Below are positions 33,023 through 45,467 of a stretch of DNA of 52,416 nucleotides, piece after piece. Position 1 is the stretch's first letter; every line of letters starts with the position of its first letter. This stretch comes from a delta proteobacterium ML8_F1 (GTDB lineage Bacteria > Bacillota > Clostridia > Peptostreptococcales > Acidaminobacteraceae): NCBI GenBank assembly GCA_002029975.1, contig LQBE01000008.1, positions 21,501 to 73,916 on the forward strand, written 5' to 3'. Below the pieces are notes generated by a model that was given only the letters and a program-made list of their open reading frames with translations, did not search any database and had not been told where the DNA came from. A program made the translations under genes and the position numbers.

Positions 33023-34216
33023 ATGTGGGATGTAATCATCGTCGGTGCCGGTCCCAGCGGTCTGATGGCGGGGGTGACCCTTGAGAAGGATCTGAAGGTC
33101 CTGATTATTGAGAAAAACGAGATGCCGGGCAAAAAGCTTCTGGCCTCCGGTGGGGGAAGATGCAACCTCACCCATACCGGTGAGCTTAACAACCTGTTTC
33201 CAAGGTACAATGCCCGGGGGCGCTACATCAAAAGGGCCCTGAGTCTCTTCGACAACCGGGCGCTGATGGATTTTTTCACCACAAAGGGCCTGAGCCTCAC
33301 CGTGGAAGAGGGAGGCAGGGTTTTTCCCGCATCTTACAGGGCGCGGGATGTTCTGGAAGTCTTTCTAAGAGAGCTGAGAATCTTAAATAGAAGACCCAGG
33401 ACCGGGGTGAAGCTCAGGGATTTCAAAAGGAGTGACACCGGCTTCACCCTCATCACCGACGGGGAGACCTTAAAAAGCCGGTATCTTGTCCTGGCCACCG
33501 GCGGCATCACCTATCCCACCCTCGGGACCACTGGAGAGGGCCATGCCCTGGCGAGGGCCACGGGTCATGAGCTGGTCCCCACGGGCTACGGATTATCCAG
33601 CATCAGGACCCTGCCCGGGGATTTCAAGACCCTTCAGGGCTTGTCCCTGAAGGCTGTGAAATTTCATCTGTACAAAAATTCGAAAAAATTCAACACCTAC
33701 CGGGGGGACCTGCTTTTCACCCATGAAGGACTCAGTGGACCCGGAATCCTCAGTGCCTCCCGGGACTTCGCCGTCGGGGACACCCTCCATCTTGACCTTG
33801 AACCGCCGGAGGACCTTTTCAGGGGTTCGAGGAACTGTCTCAATTCAATGAAGGAAATTATTCCCGCCTCCCTGGGGGCCTGGATTCTTGAGAATTCCGG
33901 GATTGGGGAGAAGGCTTTTTTCAATCAGCTGGGCAAAAAAGAAAAAACCGCTCTTTTGAAGAATCTCAGCGACGGGGTGTATACGATTCTTGAAATCGGA
34001 GGACCCTTTAAAAGCATGGTGACCACCGGGGGCGTCTCCTTCAAGGATGTGAGTCTGAAAACCCTGGAATCCAGAAAGATACCGGGTCTTTACTTTGCCG
34101 GAGAAGTGCTGGATGTGGACGGCGAATCCGGCGGTTACAATCTCCAGGCCGCCTTTTCCATGGGGCACCTGGTGGCTGAGACCCTGAATCAGCGACTGAA
34201 ACCTCTTTGTGATTGA
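33023..34216 (+). CDS. FAD-dependent oxidoreductase, HI0933/BaiN-like
   Basis: A 397-residue flavoprotein. The Rossmann FAD motif VIIVGAGPSGLMAG is at the N-terminus, followed by GKKLLASGGGRCNLTHTGE (typical of the HI0933/YhiN/BaiN family), LVLATGGITYPTLGTTGEGHALA, and at the C-terminus GVSFKDVSLKTLESRKIPGLYFAGEVLDVDGESGGYNLQAAF. The family includes poorly characterised dehydrogenases, one group linked to bile-acid metabolism; no specific substrate can be given. AAAGGAG precedes the ATG. It lies behind ribU and may share FMN-riboswitch control. Confidence 0.9.
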   Translation: MWDVIIVGAGPSGLMAGVTLEKDLKVLIIEKNEMPGKKLLASGGGRCNLTHTGELNNLFPRYNARGRYIKRALSLFDNRALMDFFTTKGLSLTVEEGGRVFPASYRARDVLEVFLRELRILNRRPRTGVKLRDFKRSDTGFTLITDGETLKSRYLVLATGGITYPTLGTTGEGHALARATGHELVPTGYGLSSIRTLPGDFKTLQGLSLKAVKFHLYKNSKKFNTYRGDLLFTHEGLSGPGILSASRDFAVGDTLHLDLEPPEDLFRGSRNCLNSMKEIIPASLGAWILENSGIGEKAFFNQLGKKEKTALLKNLSDGVYTILEIGGPFKSMVTTGGVSFKDVSLKTLESRKIPGLYFAGEVLDVDGESGGYNLQAAFSMGHLVAETLNQRLKPLCD

Positions 34217-34254
34217 CAAGTATTCTCACTTGTATTAAAATGATAGTGAGAATA
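34213..34254 (+). promoter_or_regulatory. feo promoter with flanking inverted repeat
   Basis: TTGACA (34213-34218)-N17-TAAAAT (34236-34241) is a strong promoter. A perfect 10-bp inverted repeat, TATTCTCACT (34221-34230) and AGTGAGAATA (34245-34254), brackets the -10 box. The half-site TGAGAAT resembles Fur-box halves, so iron-dependent repression is likely, but DtxR-type control is possible. Confidence 0.7.
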
Positions 34255-34278
34255 GATATCACCTAAGGAGTGTTGTCC

Positions 34279-34500
34279 GTGGCATTAGTCGAAGTCAATA
34301 AAGGAATCAAGGTCGTCCTCAACAATATCGCCTACGGAGCGTCATTGAAAAGGAAACTCCAGGATATGGGTCTGACTCCGGGAGTGGAATTCACTGTGAT
34401 TTCAAAAACCAGTCATGGACCGCTGATCATAGAACTCAGGGGCGCTCGGGTGGCCCTTGGAAGAGGGATTGCCGAGAAGATAGACGTATCAATAGCATAG
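34279..34500 (+). CDS. feoA: FeoA, ferrous iron transport accessory protein
   Basis: A 73-residue SH3-like cytoplasmic protein. The motif LKRKLQDMGLTPGVEFTVI, then GPLIIELRGARVALGRGIAEKIDV, is that of FeoA, which helps FeoB. The start is GTG 34279, eight bases after AAGGAG; in-frame GTG 34270 sits on the site itself. Its last codons form the left arm of a terminator before feoB. Confidence 0.9.
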   Translation: MALVEVNKGIKVVLNNIAYGASLKRKLQDMGLTPGVEFTVISKTSHGPLIIELRGARVALGRGIAEKIDVSIA

Positions 34501-34521
34501 ACGAATCTATGCTATTTTTTT
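34491..34521 (+). terminator. Terminator between feoA and feoB
   Basis: AATAGCATAG (34491-34500) pairs with CTATGCTATT (34507-34516) over a 6-base loop, followed by seven T. It stands inside what should be one operon, so it probably reduces feoB expression relative to feoA. Confidence 0.85.
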
Positions 34522-34592
34522 AGTACCTGACCAACCAATCAAGAAAGGAAAGCGGTCCGCAGCATCTCAGGACCCGGTGACACGTAAACACT

Positions 34593-36518
34593 ATGACTGA
34601 CAGACACGTTGCCCTTGTGGGCAATCCCAATTCAGGAAAAACCACCCTCTTCAACCGGCTGACGGGTGCCAATCACTATGTTGGCAACTGGGCCGGTGTC
34701 ACTGTTGAAAAAAAAGAGGGCTTCACCACCTACAAGGGGCACCGGCTCCACATCATCGACCTGCCGGGGAAGTACAGCCTCAGCGCCTACTCCCTGGAGG
34801 AAAAGATTGCCAGGGATTACCTGCTGGAAGAAAAGCCCGAGGTGGTCATCAACCTGGTGCCGGCGGCAAACCTCGAGCGGAATCTCTACCTGACCCTGCA
34901 GCTTATTGAAATGGAGCTGCCGGTGATTCTCGCTGTCAACATGATAGACGAACTGGAACAAAAGGGCCTGAAGATTGACTTTGAAGCGCTTCAGGAGGCT
35001 CTGGGCATCAGGGTTGTCCCCATCTCTTCTGCCAGGAACCAGGGCATTGACACCCTCCTGGACGAAGTCATCCAATTTGAACCCTATCCGGAATTTCGCC
35101 AGTTCACCTATTCAGAGGTGGTGGAAAAGGCCCTCGATCAGCTGGGGGATGAACCCAGGTGGCAGCGGATAAAAATGCTGGAAAAGGACCTGGAGATACC
35201 ACCGGAGCATCCGGCGGAGGACTATCTTCTGGAGGAAACGGTCATCAAGGAACGCTACGAAATCATCAACCGGCTGCTTGAGAAGGTGATTTTCAGGGAG
35301 AAAAGCTACCGCTCTCCCTCGGATGCCATTGACAAAGTCCTTCTCAACAAATATCTGGGGCTGCCGATTTTTGCCCTGGTAATGGCCCTGGTATTCTATA
35401 TGACCTTTTCCATAGGCAATATTTTCGTGGATATTTTGGACGAATTTTTCAGTGTGACCCTCTCCGGCGGGGTGGCCGGTCTCTTTGAAAGACTGGATGT
35501 CTCCCCCTGGCTGCTGAGCCTGGTGAGTGACGGCATCATCGGCGGGGTCGGCGGAGTACTCACCTTTTTGCCCAACATCGCCATTCTCTTTGTTTTCATA
35601 TCCCTGCTCGAGGACTCCGGTTACATGGGACGCGCCGCCTATCTCATGGACAAGTGGATGCAGAAGGTGGGACTCAACGGCAAGTTTTTCATTCCCATGC
35701 TTCTGGGCTTCGGCTGCAATGTCCCGGCCATCATGAGCACCAGGACCCTGGAAAATCCCAAGGACCGGCTGGTGGCCATTCTGATCAATCCCTTCATGTC
35801 CTGCGGGGCCCGGTTTCCTGTCTACGTTCTTTTTGCCAGTGTGTTTTTTGCAGGCTATGAATTCATGGTGGTGCTCTCCCTCTATCTTCTGGGAATTCTA
35901 GTGGCGGTTTCGGTGGCTTACCTCTTCAGGAAAACCATCCTCAAGGGAGAGGAAAGCTTTCTGGTACTTGAAATTCCAGACTACAGGATTCCCCGGATGA
36001 GAAACCTGGTGCTCCACGTCTGGGAGCGGGTAAAGGACTATCTGGTGAAGGCGGGTACGGTCATTTTCGCTGCTTCAATCATCCTGTGGTTCCTTCTCAA
36101 TTACAATTTCACCGGGGGGGTGGCCCTGGTGGACAGTTTCGGCGCCATGATAGGCAGGGCAATCGCTCCGGTCTTTTCCCTGGCGGGCTTCGGTAACTGG
36201 CAGTCGGCCCTTTCCCTGCTCTCGGGTATTTTTGCCAAGGAGATTGTGGTGTCGAATACGGCCATTATCTACGGTCTGGGAGAGGCGGCGAGCCTGAGGG
36301 ATCTTGGCGGCGCCCTGGCTGCGAATTTCACCCCTTTGAGCGCCTATGCCTTTTTAGTCTTTGTGCTGCTGTACACCCCCTGTGTGGCCGTGATCGGGGT
36401 CATCAAAAGAGAAACCAATTCCTGGTTCTGGATGTTTTTCAGTCTGGGTTACCAGCTTGTGATTGCCTTTGCTCTGTCCGCAGCGGTGTACCAGCTGGGC
36501 AGCCTTTTTGCAGGATAG
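34593..36518 (+). CDS. feoB: FeoB, ferrous iron transporter with G-protein domain
   Basis: A 641-residue Fe(II) permease. The N-terminal G domain has G1 GNPNSGKTT, G2 region NWAGVTVEKKEG, G3 DLPGKYSL, G4 NMID and G5 SSARNQG, followed by a helical regulatory segment. The membrane part (from about 255) contains two gate repeats with the conserved Cys in GFGCNVPAIMSTR and SCGARFPVYVLF. Length is near the usual 650-700. No good ribosome site precedes ATG 34593 (only GGTGA, 13 bases away), and a terminator lies upstream, so expression may be limited. Confidence 0.95.
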   Translation: MTDRHVALVGNPNSGKTTLFNRLTGANHYVGNWAGVTVEKKEGFTTYKGHRLHIIDLPGKYSLSAYSLEEKIARDYLLEEKPEVVINLVPAANLERNLYLTLQLIEMELPVILAVNMIDELEQKGLKIDFEALQEALGIRVVPISSARNQGIDTLLDEVIQFEPYPEFRQFTYSEVVEKALDQLGDEPRWQRIKMLEKDLEIPPEHPAEDYLLEETVIKERYEIINRLLEKVIFREKSYRSPSDAIDKVLLNKYLGLPIFALVMALVFYMTFSIGNIFVDILDEFFSVTLSGGVAGLFERLDVSPWLLSLVSDGIIGGVGGVLTFLPNIAILFVFISLLEDSGYMGRAAYLMDKWMQKVGLNGKFFIPMLLGFGCNVPAIMSTRTLENPKDRLVAILINPFMSCGARFPVYVLFASVFFAGYEFMVVLSLYLLGILVAVSVAYLFRKTILKGEESFLVLEIPDYRIPRMRNLVLHVWERVKDYLVKAGTVIFAASIILWFLLNYNFTGGVALVDSFGAMIGRAIAPVFSLAGFGNWQSALSLLSGIFAKEIVVSNTAIIYGLGEAASLRDLGGALAANFTPLSAYAFLVFVLLYTPCVAVIGVIKRETNSWFWMFFSLGYQLVIAFALSAAVYQLGSLFAG

Positions 36519-36527
36519 GAGGGACCC

Positions 36528-36719
36528 ATGGGAGTGATGGTGACCGCAGGCATCGCCCTGGTGATCGGTCTGTATTTTTTCAAGGTGGTCGGCGGCGCTC
36601 TCGGAGGTTTGAAACGGGGAACACCGCAGGCCTGCAGGGAATGCAGTGCCCAGGGCTGCCCCTTTGGAGCCAAGGAAAGCTCCGGTCGACCTATTGACAA
36701 AAGCTGCAATAATCGGTAG
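36528..36719 (+). CDS. FeoB-associated Cys-rich small membrane protein
   Basis: A 63-residue protein with one N-terminal span (about 3-27) and a short tail with CRECSAQGCPFG and a further Cys near the end. This matches the small FeoB-associated Cys-rich proteins that often follow feoB in Firmicutes; their role may be iron or redox sensing at the transporter. AGGAGG precedes the ATG nine bases after feoB. The asnA promoter begins inside its last codons. Confidence 0.85.
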   Translation: MGVMVTAGIALVIGLYFFKVVGGALGGLKRGTPQACRECSAQGCPFGAKESSGRPIDKSCNNR

Positions 36720-36722
36720 GAT
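36694..36722 (+). promoter_or_regulatory. Promoter of the asnA leader
   Basis: TTGACA (36694-36699), 17 bases, TAGGAT (36717-36722). The start near 36729 gives a leader of about 235 bases before asnA. Confidence 0.65.
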
Positions 36723-36732
36723 GTCAGCAGAC

Positions 36733-36934
36733 AAGGCTCCAGGACAGGGAGTTTCGAGTCCGCTCTCGGGCAATTTTTCAAAGGAACCAGGGCGACTTAG
36801 CTGCCCTGGCTTTTCCGGGGAAAATCAGGAATCTGCCCCGGGATCCACCAGCGGACATCAGTCAGTGCCTTGGTTGAACCGGCAATGCGAAATCCCTTCG
36901 CCTCTTGAATGTCCCGGGAGTCCGAAGGTTTTTT
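36733..36934 (+). ncRNA. Structured asnA leader with attenuator, class not recognised
   Basis: AAGGC (36733-36737) can pair with GCCTT (36867-36871), enclosing hairpins CCAGGGC/GCCCTGG (36787-36809) and CCGGGG/CCCCGG (36815-36841). Behind it, two hairpins exclude each other because they share TTCG: GCGAA/TTCGC (36887-36901) and the terminator CCTTCG/CGAAGG (36895-36928) with six T (to 36934). This is the layout of a transcription-attenuating riboswitch or T-box, but the conserved T-box sequence is not found. The ligand or signal is unknown. Confidence 0.6.
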
Positions 36935-36962
36935 CTTTGAAAAAAAACAGGAGGTTTTCACC

Positions 36963-37964
36963 ATGAGCCACACGACTATCCCCAAGGGGTATCAACCAAA
37001 GCTCAATCTGATTGAGACTGAAATCGCCATCAAGAAGCTCAAGGAGCATTTCCAGGATGCCCTGAGCCAGGAACTGAGACTTCTGAGGGTTTCAGCACCC
37101 ATGTTTGTAGAGGCGGCCACGGGACTCAATGACAATCTCAACGGCTTTGAAACCCCGGTCTCCTTTGAGTTCGATTCCAAGAGGATTGAAATTGTCCACT
37201 CCCTGGCCAAGTGGAAACGCATGGCCCTTTTTCGCTATGGCATCGGTCCGGGGGAAGGACTCTACACCGATATGAATGCCATCCGCAAGGATGAATCACT
37301 GGACAATATCCACTCCATCTATGTGGACCAGTGGGACTGGGAAAAGGTCATCGACAAGTCGGACCGGACGGAGGCCAAGCTCAGGGAGATTGTGCACAGA
37401 ATCTACAAGGTCTTTAAAAGTACTGAGGACTACATCGTGGGGGAGTACCCTGTGTTGTCCAGGAATCTGCCTGAAGAGATCGCCTTTGTCACTACCCGGG
37501 AACTTGAGGCCCGTTTTCCCGGGATGACCCCCAAGGAACGGGAGGACCGCATTGCCAAGGAGAAAAAAGCGGTCTTCATTATGAAAATCGGTGGCGCTCT
37601 GGCATCCGGCGAGCCCCACGACGGCAGGGCCCCGGACTACGATGACTGGGAGCTCAATGGGGACATTATCTTTTACAATCCCGTCCTTGGCAAGGCTTTG
37701 GAGCTCAGTTCCATGGGGATCCGGGTGGACGAGGAGACTCTTGTCAAGCAGCTGGAAATCGCCGGAGCCACGGACCGCAGGGAAATGGCCTTTCACCGGA
37801 TGCTGCTTCAAAAGAAACTGCCCTACACCATTGGCGGAGGTATCGGTCAATCCAGAATCTGCATGTACTTTTTGCAAAAGGCCCATATCGGAGAGGTCCA
37901 GGCGAGTTTCTGGGATGAAAAGACTCTGAGAATCTGTGAGCAGGCCGGCGTCAAACTTCTATGA
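36963..37964 (+). CDS. asnA: Aspartate-ammonia ligase (asparagine synthetase A)
   Basis: A 333-residue ammonia-dependent asparagine synthetase, related to class II aminoacyl-tRNA synthetases. ATG 36963 follows AGGAGG; the frame also runs 18 codons upstream through the terminator. Landmarks: VSAPMFVEAATGLNDNLNGFE, VHSLAKWKRMALFRYG, GLYTDMNAIRKDE, VDQWDWEKVI and the C-terminal motif-3-like YTIGGGIGQSRICM. It makes asparagine from aspartate, ammonia and ATP in the cytoplasm. It stands alone between a long leader and a terminator. Confidence 0.96.
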   Translation: MSHTTIPKGYQPKLNLIETEIAIKKLKEHFQDALSQELRLLRVSAPMFVEAATGLNDNLNGFETPVSFEFDSKRIEIVHSLAKWKRMALFRYGIGPGEGLYTDMNAIRKDESLDNIHSIYVDQWDWEKVIDKSDRTEAKLREIVHRIYKVFKSTEDYIVGEYPVLSRNLPEEIAFVTTRELEARFPGMTPKEREDRIAKEKKAVFIMKIGGALASGEPHDGRAPDYDDWELNGDIIFYNPVLGKALELSSMGIRVDEETLVKQLEIAGATDRREMAFHRMLLQKKLPYTIGGGIGQSRICMYFLQKAHIGEVQASFWDEKTLRICEQAGVKLL

Positions 37965-37968
37965 AGCT

Positions 37969-37996
37969 GAGGGTCCCACCTTGTGGGACCCTCTTT
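37969..37996 (+). terminator. Terminator after asnA
   Basis: An 11-bp stem GAGGGTCCCAC (37969-37979) with GTGGGACCCTC (37983-37993) has a 3-base loop; the T-run is short (TTTGTAT). Confidence 0.7.
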
Positions 37997-38009
37997 GTAT
38001 TGATATAAT
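37981..38009 (+). promoter_or_regulatory. Promoter of pcrA-ligA
   Basis: TTGTGG (37981-37986), 17 bases, then TGA-TATAAT (38001-38009), an extended -10. It overlaps the asnA terminator. Confidence 0.55.
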
Positions 38010-38044
38010 AGTGGGGTACAAAATAAATGACAAAGGTGCGTTAT

Positions 38045-42197
<4,153 letters not shown>

Positions 42198-42234
42198 AGG
42201 TGTTTTTTCAAATTCAATGTTACGTTTTTTTAAC

Positions 42235-42258
42235 AGAGAGGGAGACCTCTCTTTTGTT
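42235..42258 (+). terminator. Terminator after ligA
   Basis: AGAGAGG (42235-42241) pairs with CCTCTCT (42246-42252) over GAGA, followed by TTTGTTG. A TATAAT box at 42269-42274, without a clear -35, is the likely promoter of the following opp genes. Confidence 0.7.
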
Positions 42259-42329
42259 GTATTTGGGATATAATTGAAGTAACATGGTTTCCGTAAACTC
42301 AAGACGGTTCAAAAGAGGAGTGATTCTAT

Positions 42330-43250
42330 TTGGCATCCTATTTATTGAAACGAATCTTTGCGATGGTGATTACCCTCTGGTTTGTCATCACCATCACCTT
42401 TTTTCTGATGCATGCCATCCCGGGCGGCCCCTTTTCCTCGGAAAAGCAGCTGCCTGAAGAGGTCCTCGAGGCTCTGAATGAAAAATACAACCTCAACGAT
42501 CCCCTGTACAAGCAGTATTTCGATTATCTGAAGGGGGTGCTGGTTTTTGACTTCGGACCTTCCTTCAAGCGGGTAGGCGTCATGGTGAATGACCTGATCT
42601 ACTCGGGATTTCCAGTCTCGGCGAAGGTAGGGGGGGTAAGCATCCTGATGATTGTCCTGATGGGGATTCCCCTGGGCATCATTTCAGCCCTCAAGCAGAA
42701 TTCCCTGACGGATTATATTGTCACCATCATGGCCACCATCGGGGTGGCTGTGCCTAGCTTTGTGATTGCCACTGTCATTATCTATGTCTTCAGCTCCCGT
42801 CTGGGTTTTCTGCCCTCCCACGGACTCACCACCTGGAGGCATTATGTGGGACCGGTGATTTCCCTCAGTGGATTTTCCCTGGCTTTTGTCGCCCGGCTCA
42901 CCCGCTCAAGCATGCTCGAAGTGATGCAGCAGGACTACATCAGAACCGCCAGGGCCAAGGGTCTTGATGAAGGGGTGGTGATTTTCAAGCACGCCCTCAA
43001 AAACGCCCTGATTCCGGTGGTGACCTATATGGGACCCATGATAGCCGCTATCCTCACCGGATCCTTTGTCATCGAAAGAATCTTTGCCATCCCCGGTATG
43101 GGCAAGCATTTTGTGGAGTCCGTAGGGAACCGGGACTATACGGTCATCATGGGAATCACTATTTTCTACGCTTTTTTCGCCATTGTCATGATCCTTGTGG
43201 TCGATATCCTCTACGGACTGATCGATCCCAGAATAAAATTCTCAGACTAG
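42330..43250 (+). CDS. oppB: Oligopeptide ABC transporter permease
   Basis: A 306-residue six-span permease. The first span and loop read ASYLLKRIFAMVITLWFVITITFFLMHAIPGGPF (about residues 2-35), typical of OppB. The EAA loop is DYIRTARAKGLDEGVVIFKHALKNALIP (about 201-228). The start is TTG 42330 with AGAGGAG about ten bases upstream; no ATG or GTG fits. It is the first gene of oppB-C-D-F and lies nine bases before oppC. The unit is separate from the sigma-54-controlled transporter at 21568-27124. Confidence 0.93.
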   Translation: MASYLLKRIFAMVITLWFVITITFFLMHAIPGGPFSSEKQLPEEVLEALNEKYNLNDPLYKQYFDYLKGVLVFDFGPSFKRVGVMVNDLIYSGFPVSAKVGGVSILMIVLMGIPLGIISALKQNSLTDYIVTIMATIGVAVPSFVIATVIIYVFSSRLGFLPSHGLTTWRHYVGPVISLSGFSLAFVARLTRSSMLEVMQQDYIRTARAKGLDEGVVIFKHALKNALIPVVTYMGPMIAAILTGSFVIERIFAIPGMGKHFVESVGNRDYTVIMGITIFYAFFAIVMILVVDILYGLIDPRIKFSD

Positions 43251-43259
43251 GAGGTCTCC

Positions 43260-44459
43260 ATGTCCAATCAAAAAACTGATGACAACCGTTTTGAACCCGT
43301 GGATATGTCCCTCCACGAATTGGAACTGATTTCAAGACAGAGTCTGACCTACTGGCAGGATGCCTGGAGAAGACTCAAGAAAAACCATTTGTCCATGCTG
43401 GGCCTCACCGCCATCATTCTCATGACGCTTCTGGCCCTTTTCGGTCCCCTGTTTTCAAAATTCTCCTATTCCGACCAGTCCCTGGAGCTGGGAAACATTC
43501 CGCCGAGTCTTGAGATTTACCGGATTGATGACAGCCATTATTTTTACATGAACAAGGAGTACAAACTCATCGAAGCAACCCGGGAGGGGGAGGTGCTCTC
43601 CCGCCTTATACCCGTTGAGGACAATATTTTCGAAAAGTACAGGCTCTATGAAATCGGAGACAAGCAGGTGAAGGTGGATTATTCCCTGGCGGCCGCGGCT
43701 TCAAAATCAGAAGATCCAAATGCGCTGAAGTTCGCCATCACTGTTGACGGTCAACCCGTGGAATTCATTGACGAGGTCCGCAATCAAACCTACTGGTTCG
43801 GTTCTGACAATCTCGGCAGGGATTTGTTCACCCGGGTGCTCTACGGGGCCCGGATATCCCTTTTGATCGCCCTGGTGGCCACCCTGGTGAATTTTTTCAT
43901 CGGGGTAATCTACGGTGGTATTGCCGGTTTTGCCGGGGGACGGGTGGACAACCTCATGATGCGGGTGGTGGATGTCATCGCCACTGTACCCCTGCTCCTG
44001 TATGTCATTCTTCTGATGGTTATTTTCGAACCGGGACTCAAAACCATCATGATTGCCATCGGCACCGTCTACTGGGTGAATATGGCCAGAATTGTCAGAG
44101 GCCAGATTCTGGCCATCAAAGAGCAGGAGTTTGTCCTGGCTGCCAGGACCCTGGGGGCAAGTTCAAGCCGCATCCTTTTTAGACATCTGATTCCAAACAC
44201 CATGGGACCGATTATTGTGGCCCTGGCGATGATGATACCCAGTGCTATCTTCACCGAGGCTTTCCTGAGTTTTATCGGTCTGGGAGTCAGCGCTCCCATG
44301 GCCTCCTGGGGAACCCTCGCCAATGACGCAGTTTCAGGCCTGAGAACCTATCCCTACCAGCTGTTTTATCCGGCACTTTTTATTTCTGTGACAGTGCTGG
44401 CCTTCAACTTTCTGGGAGACGGCCTCAGAGACGCCCTCGACCCACGACTGAGAAAATAA
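43260..44459 (+). CDS. oppC: Oligopeptide ABC transporter permease with enlarged external loop
   Basis: A 399-residue permease, about 100 residues longer than the paralogue at 24261. The extra part is a hydrophilic segment after the first span (about residues 70-175, starting near SLEIYRIDDSHYFYMNKEYKL), which would be external. The GSDNLGRDLFTRVLYGARISL motif and the EAA loop AARTLGASSSRILFRHLIPNTMGP are normal. Such insertions are known in some OppC proteins and may contact the binding protein. AGGAGG precedes its ATG. Confidence 0.93.
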   Translation: MSNQKTDDNRFEPVDMSLHELELISRQSLTYWQDAWRRLKKNHLSMLGLTAIILMTLLALFGPLFSKFSYSDQSLELGNIPPSLEIYRIDDSHYFYMNKEYKLIEATREGEVLSRLIPVEDNIFEKYRLYEIGDKQVKVDYSLAAAASKSEDPNALKFAITVDGQPVEFIDEVRNQTYWFGSDNLGRDLFTRVLYGARISLLIALVATLVNFFIGVIYGGIAGFAGGRVDNLMMRVVDVIATVPLLLYVILLMVIFEPGLKTIMIAIGTVYWVNMARIVRGQILAIKEQEFVLAARTLGASSSRILFRHLIPNTMGPIIVALAMMIPSAIFTEAFLSFIGLGVSAPMASWGTLANDAVSGLRTYPYQLFYPALFISVTVLAFNFLGDGLRDALDPRLRK

Positions 44460-44471
44460 GGAGGAAGACTC

Positions 44472-45467
44472 ATGGAAAAACACTTGCTTGAAGTCACCAA
44501 TATGAAAACCTCCTTTTTCACCCATGTGGGGGAGGTTCAGGCCGTCCGGGGGATTGATTTTCACATCAAACCCGGCGAAGCCCTGGGCATCGTCGGAGAA
44601 TCCGGCTCGGGAAAATCGGTCACGGCAATGTCCATCATGGGGCTGCTTCAGTATCCCGGAAAGGTCAAGGAAGGACAGATTGTCTTCAACGGAGAGGACC
44701 TGGTCAAAAAATCCCAGCGCTACATGATGGGTGTCCGGGGGAATCAGATCGCCATGATTTTCCAGGACCCCATGACCTCTTTGAACCCGGTGTATACCAT
44801 CGGAGACCAGATTATAGAGGCCATTGTCCGCCATCAGAAAATCAGCAAGAAAGCGGCCAGAATCAAGGCTGTTGAAATGCTCAGACTCGTGGGGATTCCA
44901 TCGCCGGAGAGGCGCATTGACAATTATCCCCATGAATTCAGCGGCGGTATGCGCCAAAGAGCCATGATTGCCATTGCGCTTTCGTGTGAACCCGCACTCC
45001 TGATTGCGGATGAGCCCACCACCGCTCTGGATGTCACCATACAGGCCCAGATTCTGGAACTGATCAAGGATCTCAGAGAAAAGCTCGACACTTCGGTGAT
45101 TCTGATCACCCATGACCTGGGGGTTGTCGCCGATGTCTGTTCCAGGGTAATCGTCATGTACGGCGGTCTGATCATGGAGGAGGGCAGCGGCCATGAGATT
45201 TTCTATAGGCCCAGACATCCCTATACGGCGGGACTCCTGCAATCAGTGCCACGGATGGATATTGCAGAGAAAAAACGACTCAAGCCCATACCGGGGACGC
45301 CCCCCGACCTGGTGAATCCTCCCGGAGGCTGTCCCTTTGCCGCCAGGTGCCCCCACACCATGAGAATCTGTCTGGAAGAGATGCCCCGGCACACCGTGCT
45401 CTCAGAGACCCATCGGGCCGCCTGCTGGCTTCTTGACAAAGCAAACGCCGAAAGGGGAGATGAGTGA
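44472..45467 (+). CDS. oppD: Oligopeptide ABC transporter ATPase
   Basis: A 331-residue ATPase. Walker A is [13 protein letters not shown], the signature [12 protein letters not shown], Walker [15 protein letters not shown] and the H-loop LITHDLG. The C-terminal extension has [18 protein letters not shown] with the subfamily cysteines. AGGAGGA lies before the ATG, 12 bases after oppC. The end overlaps the oppF start region. Confidence 0.94.
   Translation: MEKHLLEVTNMKTSFFTHVGEVQAVRGIDFHIKPGEALGIVGESGSGKSVTAMSIMGLLQYPGKVKEGQIVFNGEDLVKKSQRYMMGVRGNQIAMIFQDPMTSLNPVYTIGDQIIEAIVRHQKISKKAARIKAVEMLRLVGIPSPERRIDNYPHEFSGGMRQRAMIAIALSCEPALLIADEPTTALDVTIQAQILELIKDLREKLDTSVILITHDLGVVADVCSRVIVMYGGLIMEEGSGHEIFYRPRHPYTAGLLQSVPRMDIAEKKRLKPIPGTPPDLVNPPGGCPFAARCPHTMRICLEEMPRHTVLSETHRAACWLLDKANAERGDE

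Noticed and set aside
36720-36962. T-box riboswitch before asnA
   Set aside because: The TGGTTGAACC stretch is only loosely similar to the T-box core and would not pair well with a tRNA-Asn end; no specifier loop could be placed. Kept as an unclassified leader.
36720-36962. Free-standing RNA such as 6S, SRP RNA or RNase P RNA
   Set aside because: None of their conserved blocks is seen, the ends do not pair, and the terminator stands directly before the asnA ribosome site.
42198-42329. Sigma-54 promoter before the second opp operon
   Set aside because: No GG-N10-GC pair with TGGC/TTGC boxes is present; only a TATAAT box is seen.
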